This document shows positions 1-9,339 of a stretch of DNA of 64,000 bases, in pieces. How positions within the stretch are numbered: the first letter of the stretch is position 1; every line of letters starts with the position of its first letter. The DNA lies in the NCBI RefSeq assembly GCF_018729455.1, contig NZ_JAHHZF010000001.1, positions 616,591 through 680,590 on the forward strand, read 5' to 3'. The notes under the pieces were generated by a model. It saw only the letters and a program-made list of their open reading frames with translations, did no database searches and had not been told where the DNA came from. The position numbers and the translations under genes were made by a program. Source of the stretch: Prosthecodimorpha staleyi. Lineage in GTDB: Bacteria > Pseudomonadota > Alphaproteobacteria > Rhizobiales > Ancalomicrobiaceae.

Positions 1-1054
1 CGACCGCGATCTCGTCGGCGGCGTTCAGGACTGCCGAGGCGCCGCCGCCGGCGGCCAGCGCCCGGTAGGCCAGTGCCAGCGCCGGGAAGCGGACGAGATC
101 GGGCTTCTCGAAGGTCAGCGTGCCGATCTCGCCGAGATCGAGCCGGCGCGTCGGCGCCCGGCCGCGGTCCGGCCAGTTGAGGCAATGGGCGATGGGCGTG
201 CGCATGTCGGGCGCGGCCAGCCCGGCGACCAGCGAGCCGTCGCCATAGGCGACCATGCCGTGGACCAGCTGCTGGGGATGGACGAGAACGTCGATCCGGT
301 CGCCGGGAATGCCGAACAGATGATGCGCCTCAATGACTTCGAGGCCTTTGTTCAACAAGGTCGCGCTGTCGATGGTGATGCGCGATCCCATGGCGTAGTT
401 CGGGTGCTTCAGCGCCTGCTCGGGCGTCGCCCGGGCCATCTCGGCGATCGTGGCGGTCCGGAACGGGCCTCCGGAGGCGGTCAGCACGATCCGCTCGACC
501 GCAGCCGCATTGCCGGCCTCGAAGCCCTGGAAGATGGCGTTGTGCTCGCTGTCGAGCGGCAGGATGCGCGCCTTGTGGCGTGCCGCCGCCGCCATGAACA
601 GCCGGCCGGCGGCGACCAGGCATTCCTTGGTGGCCAGCGCGATCGGCAGGCCGGCATGGACCGCGGCGAGCGTCGGTCCGAGCCCGGCCGCCCCGACGAT
701 GGCGGCGACGACCAGATCGGCCGGCGCGGAGGCGGCTTCCAGCACGGCTTCCGGGCCGGCGGCGGCCGCGATGCCGGTGCCGGACAGCGCATCCTTCAGC
801 GCTCCATGCAGCGACGGTTCGGCGAGCACGGCGCGGGCCGGACGGAAGGTTCGCGCCGCGGCGACCAGACCGGCCAGGTCGCGCCCGGCGACCATGCTTT
901 CGATGCGGAAGCGCTCCGGCTCGCGGCCGACCAGATCGAGCGTCGAGCGGCCGATCGAGCCGGTCGCGCCGAGCAGGGTGATCCGGCGCGGGCCGCCGGC
1001 GGCCGGCATGGCGAAGGGCGGTTCGGCGTCGGGCGAGAAATCGAAACTCACCAT
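1..1054 (-). CDS. dxr: 1-deoxy-D-xylulose 5-phosphate reductoisomerase (C-terminus cut by window edge)
   Basis: NADPH-dependent cytosolic enzyme of the non-mevalonate (MEP) isoprenoid pathway, converting DXP to 2-C-methylerythritol 4-phosphate. The frame opens at the ATG at 1054 and stays open to base 1, giving about 351 residues; the C-terminus lies outside the window. A nucleotide-binding GATGSIG motif is at about residues 29-35, and family motifs LDSEHNA and NKGLEVIEA follow. The start overlaps the end of cdsA by 7 bases, so the two are translationally coupled; the uppS-cdsA-dxr order is the usual proteobacterial one and links isoprenoid supply to undecaprenyl and phospholipid synthesis. 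A later in-frame ATG 14 codons downstream is a less likely start. Confidence 0.95.
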   Translation of the reverse strand, partial: MVSFDFSPDAEPPFAMPAAGGPRRITLLGATGSIGRSTLDLVGREPERFRIESMVAGRDLAGLVAAARTFRPARAVLAEPSLHGALKDALSGTGIAAAAGPEAVLEAASAPADLVVAAIVGAAGLGPTLAAVHAGLPIALATKECLVAAGRLFMAAAARHKARILPLDSEHNAIFQGFEAGNAAAVERIVLTASGGPFRTATIAEMARATPEQALKHPNYAMGSRITIDSATLLNKGLEVIEAHHLFGIPGDRIDVLVHPQQLVHGMVAYGDGSLVAGLAAPDMRTPIAHCLNWPDRGRAPTRRLDLGEIGTLTFEKPDLVRFPALALAYRALAAGGGASAVLNAADEIAV

Positions 1055-1929
1055 GCCAGCAGGCCCTGGGCGAGCAGACCCCGCGCCAGAGGCGCTTCCG
1101 GCGCCCGCCAGAGCCCGATCGCGGCGGCGATCACCGCGGCGAAGATCAACCCGTCGAGCCGGTCCATGACGCCGCCATGGCCGGGAATGATGCTGCCGGA
1201 GTCCTTCACGCCAAACCGGCGCTTGACCGCCGATTCGAACAGATCGCCGGCCTGGCTGGCGACCGACAGCACGGCGGCCACGCCGACGAGCGGCAGGAGC
1301 CGCGGCACGTCGCCGGCCGCCGCCACCGCAGAGCCGGCGGCGACCGCCGCGGCCAGGCCGCCGAGCGCCCCCGACCAGGTCTTGTTGGGCGAGACGGCCG
1401 GCCACAGCTTCGGGCCACCGAGGGCGCGGCCGGTGAAATAGGCGGCGATATCGGTCGACCAGACCACGGCGAACAGGAACAGCACCGCCGTCAGGCCGAG
1501 CGGATGGTCGCTGCGCAGGCTGACCAGCGCCAGACCGGGCAGCAGCGCATAGCCGGGACCCAAGGCAAGCCAGGACCGCTTGCTGCCCGCCTCCAGCCGA
1601 TAGGCCGCAACGGCGACCAGAAGCCAGGCAAGCGTCGCGGTGACGATGGCGCGATTCGGCTGGGCATGGGCGTCGAGCACGATCGCGACCACGATCAGGA
1701 CGGCCCCGATGGTCGTGATCCGCGACGCCTTGTTGCGGGTGACGATCGCGGTCCATTCCAGGAAGATCAGGGCCGACGCGAGCGCTGTCAGGGCCCCGAA
1801 GGCGGCGCCGCCCCAGATGGTCGCGCCGAGCGCGACCGGCACCATGACCAGGGCCGAAAGGATCCGCAGGCGGAGTTCGCGCCGCCGAAGGCCGTCGGGC
1901 GCCGGCATCTTGCCGTCGGATGAGCTCAT
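1048..1929 (-). CDS. cdsA: phosphatidate cytidylyltransferase (CDP-diglyceride synthase)
   Basis: Integral membrane enzyme that makes CDP-diacylglycerol from phosphatidate and CTP, the branch point of phospholipid synthesis. The 293-residue product is strongly hydrophobic with several membrane segments. Its C-terminal third carries the family signature [13 protein letters not shown] followed by [13 protein letters not shown]. The ATG at 1929 overlaps the uppS stop in an ATGA arrangement, and the 3' end overlaps the dxr start, so the gene is an internal member of a tightly packed operon. The reading frame is open far upstream inside uppS, but only this start gives a normal N-terminus. Confidence 0.95.
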   Translation of the reverse strand: MSSSDGKMPAPDGLRRRELRLRILSALVMVPVALGATIWGGAAFGALTALASALIFLEWTAIVTRNKASRITTIGAVLIVVAIVLDAHAQPNRAIVTATLAWLLVAVAAYRLEAGSKRSWLALGPGYALLPGLALVSLRSDHPLGLTAVLFLFAVVWSTDIAAYFTGRALGGPKLWPAVSPNKTWSGALGGLAAAVAAGSAVAAAGDVPRLLPLVGVAAVLSVASQAGDLFESAVKRRFGVKDSGSIIPGHGGVMDRLDGLIFAAVIAAAIGLWRAPEAPLARGLLAQGLLAW

Positions 1930-2693
1930 CGATGCAGCGCCCCGGCCTCGACGCCGCCGAAGCGCCGTTCCCGCCCCCCGAACTCGGCGAGCGCCCGGTC
2001 GAATTCGGTCTCGTCGAAGTCCGGCCAGCAGACCGGCGAGAAGACGAATTCGGCATAGGCCGCCTGCCAGAGCAGGAAGTTCGAGACGCGCTGCTCGCCG
2101 CTGGTGCGGATGACCAGATCGGGGTCCGGCATGCCGACCGTATCCAGCGCGGCTTCGAACTGCCCCGCGTCGATATCGGCGGGCGCCAGCCGACCGGCGG
2201 CGACCTCCTCGGCAAGGCGGCGGGCCGCCCGCAGGATCTCCTGACGGGCACCGTAGTTGAAGGCGATGGTCAGCGTCAGCCCGGTATTGCCGGCCGTCAG
2301 ATTCTGGGCTTCCTCGAGCAGGGCGCGGATGTCGCCGCCGAGCCCGTTGCGATCGCCGACGACCCGGACGCGAACATTGTTGCCGTGCAGTTCGGCCAGA
2401 TCGCGGCGGATGAAGAAGCGCAGCAGCCCCATCAGGTACGAAACCTCGTCGGCGGGGCGGCGCCAGTTTTCGGTCGAGAACGAGAACAGCGTCAGGTATT
2501 CGAGCCCGAGATCGCCGGCATGGCGGACGATCCGGCGGACCATCTCGACCCCCTTGCGGTGGCCCTCGGTGCGGGTCAGCCCGCGCGCCGTCGCCCACCG
2601 GCCGTTCCCGTCCATGATGATGGCGACGTGGCGCGGAAGCGCGGCGGCCCGCCGGAGCGGGACCTTGTCGAGAGTGGCCTCCGGCGTCGCCAT
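1926..2693 (-). CDS. uppS: isoprenyl (undecaprenyl diphosphate) synthase
   Basis: Cytosolic cis-prenyltransferase that condenses isopentenyl diphosphate onto farnesyl diphosphate to make the C55 lipid carrier of cell-wall and polysaccharide synthesis. The 255-residue protein has the usual length. The conserved [10 protein letters not shown] block sits at about residues 25-34, FSFSTENW follows, and the C-terminal [15 protein letters not shown] and AYAE segments match the family. It lies 5 bases downstream of frr and overlaps the cdsA start by 4 bases, so the frr-uppS-cdsA-dxr genes very likely share a transcript. Confidence 0.96.
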   Translation of the reverse strand: MATPEATLDKVPLRRAAALPRHVAIIMDGNGRWATARGLTRTEGHRKGVEMVRRIVRHAGDLGLEYLTLFSFSTENWRRPADEVSYLMGLLRFFIRRDLAELHGNNVRVRVVGDRNGLGGDIRALLEEAQNLTAGNTGLTLTIAFNYGARQEILRAARRLAEEVAAGRLAPADIDAGQFEAALDTVGMPDPDLVIRTSGEQRVSNFLLWQAAYAEFVFSPVCWPDFDETEFDRALAEFGGRERRFGGVEAGALHR

Positions 2694-2698
2694 CGATC

Positions 2699-3259
2699 TC
2701 AGACCTTCATGATGTCCTGCTCCTTGGCGGACAGGAGCTTGTCGATCTCCGAGATGGACTCATCGGTCTGCTTCTGGACGCGGTCGGACAGGCGCGCCTC
2801 CTCGTCCTCCGGCATGCCGTCCTTGGTCGCCTTCTTGAGCGTGTCGAGCCCGTCGCGGCGGATGTGGCGCACGGCGACGCGGGCCTGTTCGGCATATTTG
2901 TGCGCGACCTTGACTAGTTCCTTGCGGCGGTCGGCGGTCAGTTCCGGGATCGGGATGCGCATGGTCGCGCCTTCGACGATCGGGTTGAGGCCGAGATTGG
3001 CCTCGCGGATCGCCTTGTCGACCGCCGACACCATGCCGCGGTCCCAGACCGAGACGACCAGCATGCGCGGCTCGGGGACGGACACCGAGGCGACCTGGTT
3101 CAGCGTCATGCGCGAGCCGTAGGCCTCGACGGTGATCGGCTCCAGGAGATGGGTCGAGGCACGCCCGGTGCGCAGACCGGCCAGTTCGTCCTTGAACACA
3201 TGGACCGCCTGTCCCATGCGGCGCTTCAGGTCGTCGAAGTCGAATTTGTGTGCTGCCAT
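2699..3259 (-). CDS. frr: ribosome recycling factor
   Basis: Cytosolic factor that, with EF-G, splits post-termination ribosomes. The 186 residues match the standard length of about 185. Recognisable stretches are the LRTGRAS segment near residue 30, [23 protein letters not shown] in the middle and the C-terminal helical DELLS-like tail. It follows pyrH on the same strand, the almost universal bacterial order. A GC-rich hairpin lies in the 135-base gap between them. Confidence 0.97.
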   Translation of the reverse strand: MAAHKFDFDDLKRRMGQAVHVFKDELAGLRTGRASTHLLEPITVEAYGSRMTLNQVASVSVPEPRMLVVSVWDRGMVSAVDKAIREANLGLNPIVEGATMRIPIPELTADRRKELVKVAHKYAEQARVAVRHIRRDGLDTLKKATKDGMPEDEEARLSDRVQKQTDESISEIDKLLSAKEQDIMKV

Positions 3260-3285
3260 GGATTTCCTCGATCTTCCTGTCGGAC

Positions 3286-3307
3286 TCCCCCGCGTGCCTG
3301 CGGGGGA
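3286..3307 (-). repeat. intercistronic hairpin between pyrH and frr
   Basis: A perfect 7-bp inverted repeat (cccccgc / gcggggg, extended by one flanking T-A pair) with a 6-base loop lies between the pyrH stop and the frr start. No T-run follows on either strand, so it is more likely an RNA stability or pausing element than an intrinsic terminator. Confidence 0.4.
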
Positions 3308-3394
3308 TCCGGCGTCGGCCCGTTCTCGGCGGCGATCCCTCTCGACGACGGCCCTTCCAACGACGGGCGTCGTCGATGGCTGAGGGAGGCCGGA

Positions 3395-4111
3395 CTACCC
3401 TGCCACGACCGTGGCGCGGCCTCGGCCGGCCAGAACCTCGATCAGCGCGCCGGCTTCCTGGAGCGAGAACACGATTATCGGAATCGCGTTGTCGCGGGCA
3501 AGAGCGAAAGCCGAGGTATCGAGCACCTTCAGGTCGCGGGAGATCGCCTCCTCGAAGGTCAGCCGGTCGTAGCGTTCTGCGTTCGGATCCTTCTTCGGGT
3601 CGGCGGTGTAGATGCCGTCGACATTGGTCGCCTTCAGGATGGCGTCGCAACGCATCTCGGCGGCGCGCAGCGCGGCCGTCGTGTCGGTGGTGAAGAAGGG
3701 CGAGCCGGTGCCGCCGGCGAACAGCACGACGCGGTCGCTGGCGAGATGCTCGAGCCCGCCGCGCTGGGTAAAGGTATCGCAGACCGTCGGGATCGGCAGG
3801 CCGGACAGGACCGAGGCCTTCAGGCCGCGCGCCGCCAGCGCCTCGCGCATGGCGAGCGCATTCATCACCGTCGCCATCATGCCCATATGGTCGCCGGTGA
3901 CGCGGTCGGTGCCCTGCTTCTGCAGCCAGGCACCGCGAAACAGATTGCCGCCGCCGATCACGACGCCGATTTCGGCACCGAGCTTCACGGCGGAGACCAG
4001 GTCGTCGGCGATCCGGCCGACCACGTCGGGATCGATGCCCATCGCCTGCTGGCCGGCCAGCGCCTCGCCCGACAGCTTCACCAGAACGCGTTTCCAGCGA
4101 AGTCCGGTCAT
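3395..4111 (-). CDS. pyrH: UMP kinase
   Basis: Cytosolic hexameric bacterial-type UMP kinase (amino acid kinase fold) that makes UDP from UMP for pyrimidine nucleotide and cell-wall precursor supply. The 238-residue length is typical. The N-terminal KLSGEALAG phosphate-binding segment (about residues 12-20), the VIGGGNLFRG motif and the D-G-I-Y-T-A-D-P-K region near residue 165 are diagnostic. It lies between tsf (separated by a strong terminator) and frr, so it probably has its own promoter in the 113-base gap. Confidence 0.96.
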   Translation of the reverse strand: MTGLRWKRVLVKLSGEALAGQQAMGIDPDVVGRIADDLVSAVKLGAEIGVVIGGGNLFRGAWLQKQGTDRVTGDHMGMMATVMNALAMREALAARGLKASVLSGLPIPTVCDTFTQRGGLEHLASDRVVLFAGGTGSPFFTTDTTAALRAAEMRCDAILKATNVDGIYTADPKKDPNAERYDRLTFEEAISRDLKVLDTSAFALARDNAIPIIVFSLQEAGALIEVLAGRGRATVVAG

Positions 4112-4173
4112 GGGGCACTCCTCATACAGGCATCGGCGGGCAGGCGTCGACGCGATCGACGGCTCGGATACAG

Positions 4174-4207
4174 GAAAGGCGCCGGGGTGTCACGCCCGGC
4201 GCCTTTC
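4174..4207 (-). terminator. rho-independent terminator of the rpsB-tsf transcript
   Basis: A 13-bp perfect inverted repeat (gaaaggcgccggg / cccggcgcctttc) with an 8-base loop starts 17 bases after the tsf stop codon. Read on the minus strand the stem ends in a short T-rich tract (CTTTCCTGT), as expected of an intrinsic terminator. Confidence 0.75.
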
Positions 4208-4224
4208 GAATTCTGGGGGCAGGA

Positions 4225-5160
4225 TTACTTCGTGCCGGCCGCAGCGGCGACTTCGGCGGCGAAGTCGGACTCGGCCTTCTCGATGCCTTCGCCGATCTGG
4301 AAGCGGACAAAGCCCTTCACCGCGACGGCAGCGCCGGCATCCTTCTCGGCGGCCTTGACGGCGGCCTCGACGGTCAGATCCGGGTTGACGACGAAGTGCT
4401 GCTTCAGGAGCGTCACTTCCTCATAGAACTTGCGGATGCGACCCTCGACCATCTTCTCGACGACCGCGGCCGGCTTGCCGGACTGGGCGGCCTGCTCGGC
4501 GAAGATGGCGCGCTCGCGCTCGACCAGCGCCGGGTCGACCTGCTCGGTCACGACGGCGACCGGGGTCGGGTCGTGGGCGGCGACATGCATGGCGATCTGG
4601 CGGCCGAGCGCGGCGAGCACGGCCTTGTCGCCGGTCGACTCCAGCGCGACCAGCACGCCGATCTTGCCGAGGCCGTCGGCGACGGTGCTGTGGATGTAGT
4701 GCGCGACCACGCCGTCGGCGACTTCCAGATAGGCAGTCCGGCGCAGCTGCATGTTCTCGCCGATGGTCGCCACGGCGTCGGTCAGGCGCTCAGTGACCGA
4801 CTTCTCGGTGCCCGGCACGGTCAGGCCGCCGAGGGTCTCGACCGAGCCCTTGGCGTCGAGGCCGAGAGCCGCGATGGTGGCGACGAGGCCCTGGAACTGC
4901 TCGTTGCGGGCGACGAAGTCGGTCTCGGAATTGACCTCGACCACGGCCGCGGCATTGCCGGCGGCGGCGACGCCGATCAGGCCCTCGGCGGCGGTACGGC
5001 CCGACTTCTTCGCGGCCTTGGACAGACCCTTCTTGCGCAACCAGTCGACCGCGGCCTCGATGTCGCCGGCGGTCTCGATCAGCGCGGTCTTGCAATCCAT
5101 CATGCCCGCGCCGGTCTGGTCGCGGAGCGCCTTCACCTGGGAAGCCGAAATCGTGGTCAT
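4225..5160 (-). CDS. tsf: translation elongation factor Ts
   Basis: Guanine nucleotide exchange factor for EF-Tu. I start it at the ATG at 5160 because the product then begins [20 protein letters not shown], the normal family N-terminus; the frame is open 15 codons further upstream but that extension has no family character. The 311-residue protein shows the N-terminal UBA-like domain, the [10 protein letters not shown] segment near residue 80 and the HVAAHDP motif of the core domain. It follows rpsB as in nearly all bacteria and is followed by a strong terminator. Confidence 0.97.
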   Translation of the reverse strand: MTTISASQVKALRDQTGAGMMDCKTALIETAGDIEAAVDWLRKKGLSKAAKKSGRTAAEGLIGVAAAGNAAAVVEVNSETDFVARNEQFQGLVATIAALGLDAKGSVETLGGLTVPGTEKSVTERLTDAVATIGENMQLRRTAYLEVADGVVAHYIHSTVADGLGKIGVLVALESTGDKAVLAALGRQIAMHVAAHDPTPVAVVTEQVDPALVERERAIFAEQAAQSGKPAAVVEKMVEGRIRKFYEEVTLLKQHFVVNPDLTVEAAVKAAEKDAGAAVAVKGFVRFQIGEGIEKAESDFAAEVAAAAGTK

Positions 5161-5507
5161 GGTCGTCTCTCGGATGTCGTCGTCGACCGCACGGGGGCGC
5201 GGCACACACGGCGGCGTTTGGAATGCGGTGGCGTGGCAGTGTCGTCGGTTGCGGTCGGGCGGAAGCGAATGCCGGCGTTCGGACGGACGCGGTCAGGCGC
5301 AAGCCGTCGCGCCCGAAGGCGTTCCGGCCGCATGACGGAGCGCCCGCGGGCGTCCCGTCCCGTCTCGCCGACCAACCGGCGTCCGTAACGAACCGGGCCG
5401 GAGCGGGTCTCGCACCCTCCCCGGCCGATCCTTTCGAATGCCGTCAACCCGTGACGACCGCATGACGATGCGGCCGGTAGGGTTCACGCGAACCGACGGG
5501 GTCTTGG
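5161..5507. other. rpsB-tsf intergenic spacer, no gene, two small hairpins
   Basis: This 347-base gap holds no credible coding region. Just downstream of rpsB on the minus strand are two short perfect inverted repeats: ccgcat-gacg-atgcgg at 5458-5473 and ggttc-acgc-gaacc at 5481-5494. Neither has a T-run. They may attenuate or process the rpsB-tsf mRNA, but this is a guess. Confidence 0.4.
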
Positions 5508-6272
5508 TCAGGCCGCTTCTTCGGCGACCGCGGACTCTTCCGGCGGCACCTCGGAGGCACCGACATCGATGCCGATGTCGCCCTGGGCGCGGCCGATACC
5601 GTCGATCGCGGCGCGCGCGATCAGGTCGCAATAGAGCGCGATGGCGCGACCGGCGTCGTCATTGCCGGGAATCGGGAACGAGATGCCGTCCGGATCGCAG
5701 TTCGAATCGAGGATCGCGGCGACCGGAATGCCCAGGCGGCGGGCTTCCTGGATCGCGATCGCCTCGCGATTGGTGTCGATGACGAAGATCAGGTCGGGCA
5801 GGCCGCCCATGTCCTTGATGCCGCCGAGCGCCTTCTCGAGCTTCTCGCGCTCGCGATCGAGCGTCAGGCGCTCCTTCTTGGTGAGGCCGGAAACCTCGCC
5901 CGAGAGGGTCTCTTCGAGCTTGCGCAGGCGCTGGATCGACTGCGAAATGGTCTTCCAGTTGGTCAGCATGCCGCCGAGCCAGCGGCTGTTGACGAAATAC
6001 TGGGCCGAGCGGCGGGCCGCCTGGGCGACCGAATCCTGCGCCTGACGCTTGGTGCCGACGATCAGCACGCGGCCGCCGCGGGCGACGGTGTCGCTGACGG
6101 TCTTGAGCGCCTGATGCAGCATCGGCACGGTCTGGGCCAGGTCGATGATGTGGATGTTGTTGCGCACGCCGAAGATGTACGGAGCCATCTTCGGGTTCCA
6201 ACGGTGCTTCTGGTGACCGAAATGGACACCGGCCTCGAGAAGCTGACGCATGCTGTAATCGGGCAGGGACAT
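5508..6272 (-). CDS. rpsB: 30S ribosomal protein S2
   Basis: Small-subunit ribosomal protein of 254 residues, normal length. I chose the ATG at 6272 because the product begins [20 protein letters not shown], the canonical S2 N-terminus, and is preceded by a strong Shine-Dalgarno sequence (AAGGAGACGG) about 5 bases upstream. The HRWNPKM and NNIHIIDL blocks and the C-terminal [12 protein letters not shown] and [15 protein letters not shown] segments are all recognisable. A near-consensus promoter lies about 150 bases upstream. It heads the rpsB-tsf operon. Confidence 0.97.
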   Translation of the reverse strand: MSLPDYSMRQLLEAGVHFGHQKHRWNPKMAPYIFGVRNNIHIIDLAQTVPMLHQALKTVSDTVARGGRVLIVGTKRQAQDSVAQAARRSAQYFVNSRWLGGMLTNWKTISQSIQRLRKLEETLSGEVSGLTKKERLTLDREREKLEKALGGIKDMGGLPDLIFVIDTNREAIAIQEARRLGIPVAAILDSNCDPDGISFPIPGNDDAGRAIALYCDLIARAAIDGIGRAQGDIGIDVGASEVPPEESAVAEEAA

Positions 6273-6418
6273 GCCTACCGTCTCCTTCTTTTCCGGTTCT
6301 GCCTCCGCGGGGTTCGCGTTCGGCCGGGCACGAAGCCCGGAACAAACACCGGAAGGACGGTACGGCCAGGGTTTCACCCTTCGGCCGCCGCCCGACACCC
6401 GCGTGTGGAATGGCGCGG

Positions 6419-6447
6419 CTTATAGGCATCCGGGCGCCCGATTGCAA
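6419..6447 (-). promoter_or_regulatory. sigma70-type promoter of rpsB-tsf
   Basis: Read on the minus strand, a -35 box TTGCAA (6442-6447) is followed after exactly 17 bases by a -10 box TATAAG (6419-6424). This would give a 5' leader of about 140 bases before the rpsB ATG, long enough for autoregulation by S2 as is known in other bacteria. Confidence 0.7.
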
Positions 6448-6547
6448 GCGCCGACACGGCCGGAGCCCCGCAAATCGTCCCCGCAGGGCTCGATCCAAGC
6501 CATGCCGACCGGCGGGGCAGCCCGAGGGACACGACCCGGCGGACGCG

Positions 6548-7123
6548 TCAGTGCCGGGTCGGCGGCGGCCCGGCATCGGCGGCGTCGAGGTCGTCGGGGC
6601 CGATCGGACCGGCCTGCTCAAGCCGGTCGAGCAGCACGCCGAGCGCCCGCGCCGACAGGCGGATCAGCGGCGCCGTCGCTCGCCCGCCGAACCGCGCGGC
6701 GGTCCCGTCGAGACCGGCCGGTTCGGGGCCGCGGGCGGCCCGGAGCAGCGCGACGAGATCGCGCTCGTCCGAAGACAGTCCGCTGCAGGCGACCGGCTGG
6801 AAGACGAAGGTGCCGACCCGCTCGCACCGCACCGCATGAACCAGCGCGATCACCCGTCCGAACACGGCCGGGCCGTCGACCGGCCCGAGAATCTCGCTGG
6901 TGGCGCTGAAGGCCGAATCCCAGCAGGAAACGTGGCCGGTCCGGTAGCCGGACATGGCCAGACGGACGATCGAGAGGGCGATCAGTTCGTGGCGGCTCTG
7001 CCCCGGCTCCGAAGCCGCGCTCTCGACGGTCTCGGCCGCCTCGCCGTCGGCCGCGGCCATCGCCTCGTCTTCGCCCCGGCGCATGGCGCCGCCGTGGGCC
7101 TGCGGTCCCTTGCGGCGCCTCAT
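6548..7123 (-). CDS. hypothetical protein, paralogue of the gene immediately upstream
   Basis: A 191-residue protein that I do not recognise. It has no signal peptide or membrane segment and is rich in alanine and arginine. The central part aligns by eye with its upstream neighbour: VFGRVIALVHAVR here against VFGQLYALVARID there, followed in both by a G-F aromatic stretch, an S.DE motif and a leucine/alanine helix. The two therefore look like diverged tandem duplicates. Its ATG overlaps the stop of the upstream gene (ATGA), so they are translationally coupled. It is the last gene of a probable operon with a VOC protein and a DUF2325 protein. No function can be given. Confidence 0.7.
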   Translation of the reverse strand: MRRRKGPQAHGGAMRRGEDEAMAAADGEAAETVESAASEPGQSRHELIALSIVRLAMSGYRTGHVSCWDSAFSATSEILGPVDGPAVFGRVIALVHAVRCERVGTFVFQPVACSGLSSDERDLVALLRAARGPEPAGLDGTAARFGGRATAPLIRLSARALGVLLDRLEQAGPIGPDDLDAADAGPPPTRH

Positions 7124-7737
7124 CGACCGGCACCGGCCGGCCGGGCCTCCGCCGACCGCTGCCCCTCGGCACCAACGGTGCCGGCGTCACCCATCGGCCG
7201 GGTGGCGGCATGGACCGGGCAGCCCGCCGCGCAGGCATGCCCGGTCAGGGTCAACAGGCCGCAGAAGGTGTCGGCGACGGCGCAATAGGTCTCCGGCAGA
7301 AGCGTCGCGGCCGCCAGCGTCCGGCCTGCGGCCGACGCCAGGCGACCGACCGGCAGGCGCTCTTCGCCGGGATCGATCCACGGCGTCGCCTCGCTTGACG
7401 GGCGCGGATCGGCGGTGCCGAGCAGACGATGGGCGGCGGCGATCAGCCGGGCTTCGTCGGGCGACTGGCGGGTCGCACCCGGCGGATACCAGAGGAAGCC
7501 GTCTCCGGCTTCCCGATCGATCCGGGCGACGAGGGCGTAGAGCTGACCGAACACCCGGCAGGCTTCGGCCTCCGGCAGGACGGCTCGGAGGTCCGCCAGC
7601 ACCCGATCCGCCGGTACCGTCGCGCCGGTCAGGCGGGACCCGGCCAGGCGCCGACACTGATCGAGCAGGAAGAGTTCGGCCCGCCGGGCCGGCGTCAGGA
7701 CCGGCGCGGCCGGCATCGAGGGAACATGCTGGGTCAT
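7120..7737 (-). CDS. hypothetical protein, tandem paralogue of the downstream gene
   Basis: A 205-residue protein with no recognised domain. The start at 7737 (MTQHVPSMP) is preferred to a TTG eight codons upstream because it has a GGAGG sequence about 10 bases ahead. The region around residues 55-105 resembles the downstream protein. A C-terminal block contains four cysteines within about 22 residues (ETYCAVADTFC... then ACAAGC), a spacing that could bind metal, but this block is not shared with the paralogue. The gene lies 28 bases downstream of the VOC gene and overlaps its partner by 4 bases. Confidence 0.7.
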   Translation of the reverse strand: MTQHVPSMPAAPVLTPARRAELFLLDQCRRLAGSRLTGATVPADRVLADLRAVLPEAEACRVFGQLYALVARIDREAGDGFLWYPPGATRQSPDEARLIAAAHRLLGTADPRPSSEATPWIDPGEERLPVGRLASAAGRTLAAATLLPETYCAVADTFCGLLTLTGHACAAGCPVHAATRPMGDAGTVGAEGQRSAEARPAGAGR

Positions 7738-7765
7738 AGGGAATCCGCCTCCGCTCTGCAACGCA

Positions 7766-8122
7766 TTATTCGGCTTCGGGGTTCCGGCCGAACCGCAGCA
7801 GGTTTCCGTGCGGGTCGTGGATGTGGAACTCGACCATGTCCCAGGGGCGCAGTTCGAGCGTTGAGAGCCGCTCGATTCCGGCCGTCCGAAACTCTTCGTA
7901 GAGGCGGTCGATCTGGCCGCCGCGGATGTAGCAGGAGGTGTTCTCCGGAAAGCGGCGATCGTCGGTCAGCCAGAAATGCAGTTCCATCGCGTCGCGCCGG
8001 ACGATCAGATAGCGGTCGTCCTGATAGATCGCCGCGAAGCCGAGCCCGGCCGTGTAGAAGTCGCGCGTCTCGGCGAGATCGAGGGAGGCGAGCACAGGAA
8101 TGGTGATGGCGAGATCGGTCAT
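7766..8122 (-). CDS. VOC-family (glyoxalase/bleomycin resistance-like) protein
   Basis: A 118-residue single-domain protein of the vicinal oxygen chelate superfamily, probably a cytosolic dimer. The pattern IPVLASLDLAETRDFY at the N-terminus, GLGFAA, a central DAMELHFWL strand and the C-terminal DPHGNLLRFG motif are typical of bleomycin-resistance-type members. The start at 8122 fits the family; an in-frame ATG four codons upstream is possible. It sits inside an operon between a DUF2325 gene and two unrecognised genes. The ligand is unknown; antibiotic binding should not be assumed from the fold. Confidence 0.85.
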   Translation of the reverse strand: MTDLAITIPVLASLDLAETRDFYTAGLGFAAIYQDDRYLIVRRDAMELHFWLTDDRRFPENTSCYIRGGQIDRLYEEFRTAGIERLSTLELRPWDMVEFHIHDPHGNLLRFGRNPEAE

Positions 8123-8151
8123 GAGGCTATCCATGGGGGCGGCCGGCACGC

Positions 8152-9339
8152 TCAGCCGTGGCCGGCGACATGTTCGCAAAGCGCCCGCTCGAAGCAGGCC
8201 ATCGACGAATTGCGCAGGGGAATGAAGGGTTTCGACTGCTTCTGGCAGAGTTCCTTGACGACCCGGCAGGCGGCGTGGCTGATGCAGTCGATCGGGCACA
8301 TCAGGCAGTCGGCACCGGTCACCAGGCATTCCAGCCGGTGGAAGTTGTCCTCGACGCCGCCGTCGTGATGGTCGAGTTCGAGTGCCCGTTCGGCCGCCAG
8401 CAGCCTGAGCCGCGCCACGACACCGGCCCGCCCGCCGACATAGCCGATGCGACGGAAGCGCGCCGCGGCGACGGCCTCGTCGGCCCGCACGGCCGGCGCC
8501 GCCGACAGGCTGGCCCGCGTCTCGGCGAGATCGGCGAGCCGCTTCTTCAGTTCGGCGATTTCGGCGGAAGCCGCCGCCAAGGCATCGTTGCGCCGGGCGA
8601 CGAGCGCGCGCAGGGCCCCGAGGCGCCGGGCCTCGCGCGAACGGTCGCGGCGGGCACCCCCCTCCCCAGCCGTCTGCGGGAGGCCGAGCGGACAGCCGGG
8701 CCGTAACCGCGCCGCCTGGGTCAGGTCCTCAATGCGGCGGTCGCGCTCGCGCAGATCCTGTTCGTGACTGCGGCGATCGCGCTGGATGCGCTCCTCCAGG
8801 GCCTGGACGCGCCGCTCCATCTCGGACGCATTGCGCCGGACCAGATGCACCGCCTGGCCGTGCAGATGCGACATCATGTGGATCTCGCCATAGAGGCGGC
8901 GCTTCATCGCCTCGTCGACGGAAGCCGCGGTCATGAAGGCCCAGAAGGCCGGGCCGACGCGGCCGGCGGCCATCAGGCCGTCCCAGACCGCCTGCCGGGA
9001 CGCCGCGTCCGAGGCCCGGTCGAGCTGTCGGCAGGCGCCGTCGGCCTGCATCGTCAGATGCTTGTCGACCAGCCGCGACAGCGGGTTGGCGACATGCATC
9101 GAGCCGACGAAATAGGTGTGCAGTTCGAATTCTTCCGCCGCCGCGACCCGGTTCAGGTCCATGCGGCGAGCAAAGCGGCGCAGGTCCTCGATCGACAGGC
9201 AGGTGCCGATCACCGCGCAATGGATCGAGCTTTCCAGCTCCCAGATGCGCAGGCGCTTGCGACCGGGCGCGTCGGACCCAGGCTCCCAGACGGGTGCGGC
9301 TTCGGGAAGAGACAAGGCGGGGGGCGTATCGATGGACAT
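8152..9339 (-). CDS. DUF2325 domain-containing protein
   Basis: A 395-residue cytosolic protein of unknown function. The C-terminal 100 residues are a DUF2325 domain: IGYVGGRAGVVARLR, then LDHHDGGVEDN, a cysteine pair in CLMCPIDCISH and the ending PFIPLRNSSMACFERAL. The middle (about residues 190-320) is charged, with heptad-like coiled coil. The N-terminal 170 residues are helical and histidine/glutamate rich (IEDLRRFARRM, AAEEFELHTYF), which could bind metal. The ATG at 9339 starts a normal protein; the frame is open upstream without family character. It heads the operon that continues with VOC and two paralogous hypothetical genes. Confidence 0.85.
   Translation of the reverse strand: MSIDTPPALSLPEAAPVWEPGSDAPGRKRLRIWELESSIHCAVIGTCLSIEDLRRFARRMDLNRVAAAEEFELHTYFVGSMHVANPLSRLVDKHLTMQADGACRQLDRASDAASRQAVWDGLMAAGRVGPAFWAFMTAASVDEAMKRRLYGEIHMMSHLHGQAVHLVRRNASEMERRVQALEERIQRDRRSHEQDLRERDRRIEDLTQAARLRPGCPLGLPQTAGEGGARRDRSREARRLGALRALVARRNDALAAASAEIAELKKRLADLAETRASLSAAPAVRADEAVAAARFRRIGYVGGRAGVVARLRLLAAERALELDHHDGGVEDNFHRLECLVTGADCLMCPIDCISHAACRVVKELCQKQSKPFIPLRNSSMACFERALCEHVAGHG

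Noticed and set aside
185..1441. Long plus-strand open frame opposite dxr and cdsA
   Set aside because: Repeat-like arginine/glycine composition and no family; it is an antisense shadow of real genes, common in GC-rich DNA. The same holds for other long frames, such as 14395-15915, 17344-19743, 20873-23509, 32230-33640 and 49592-51919.
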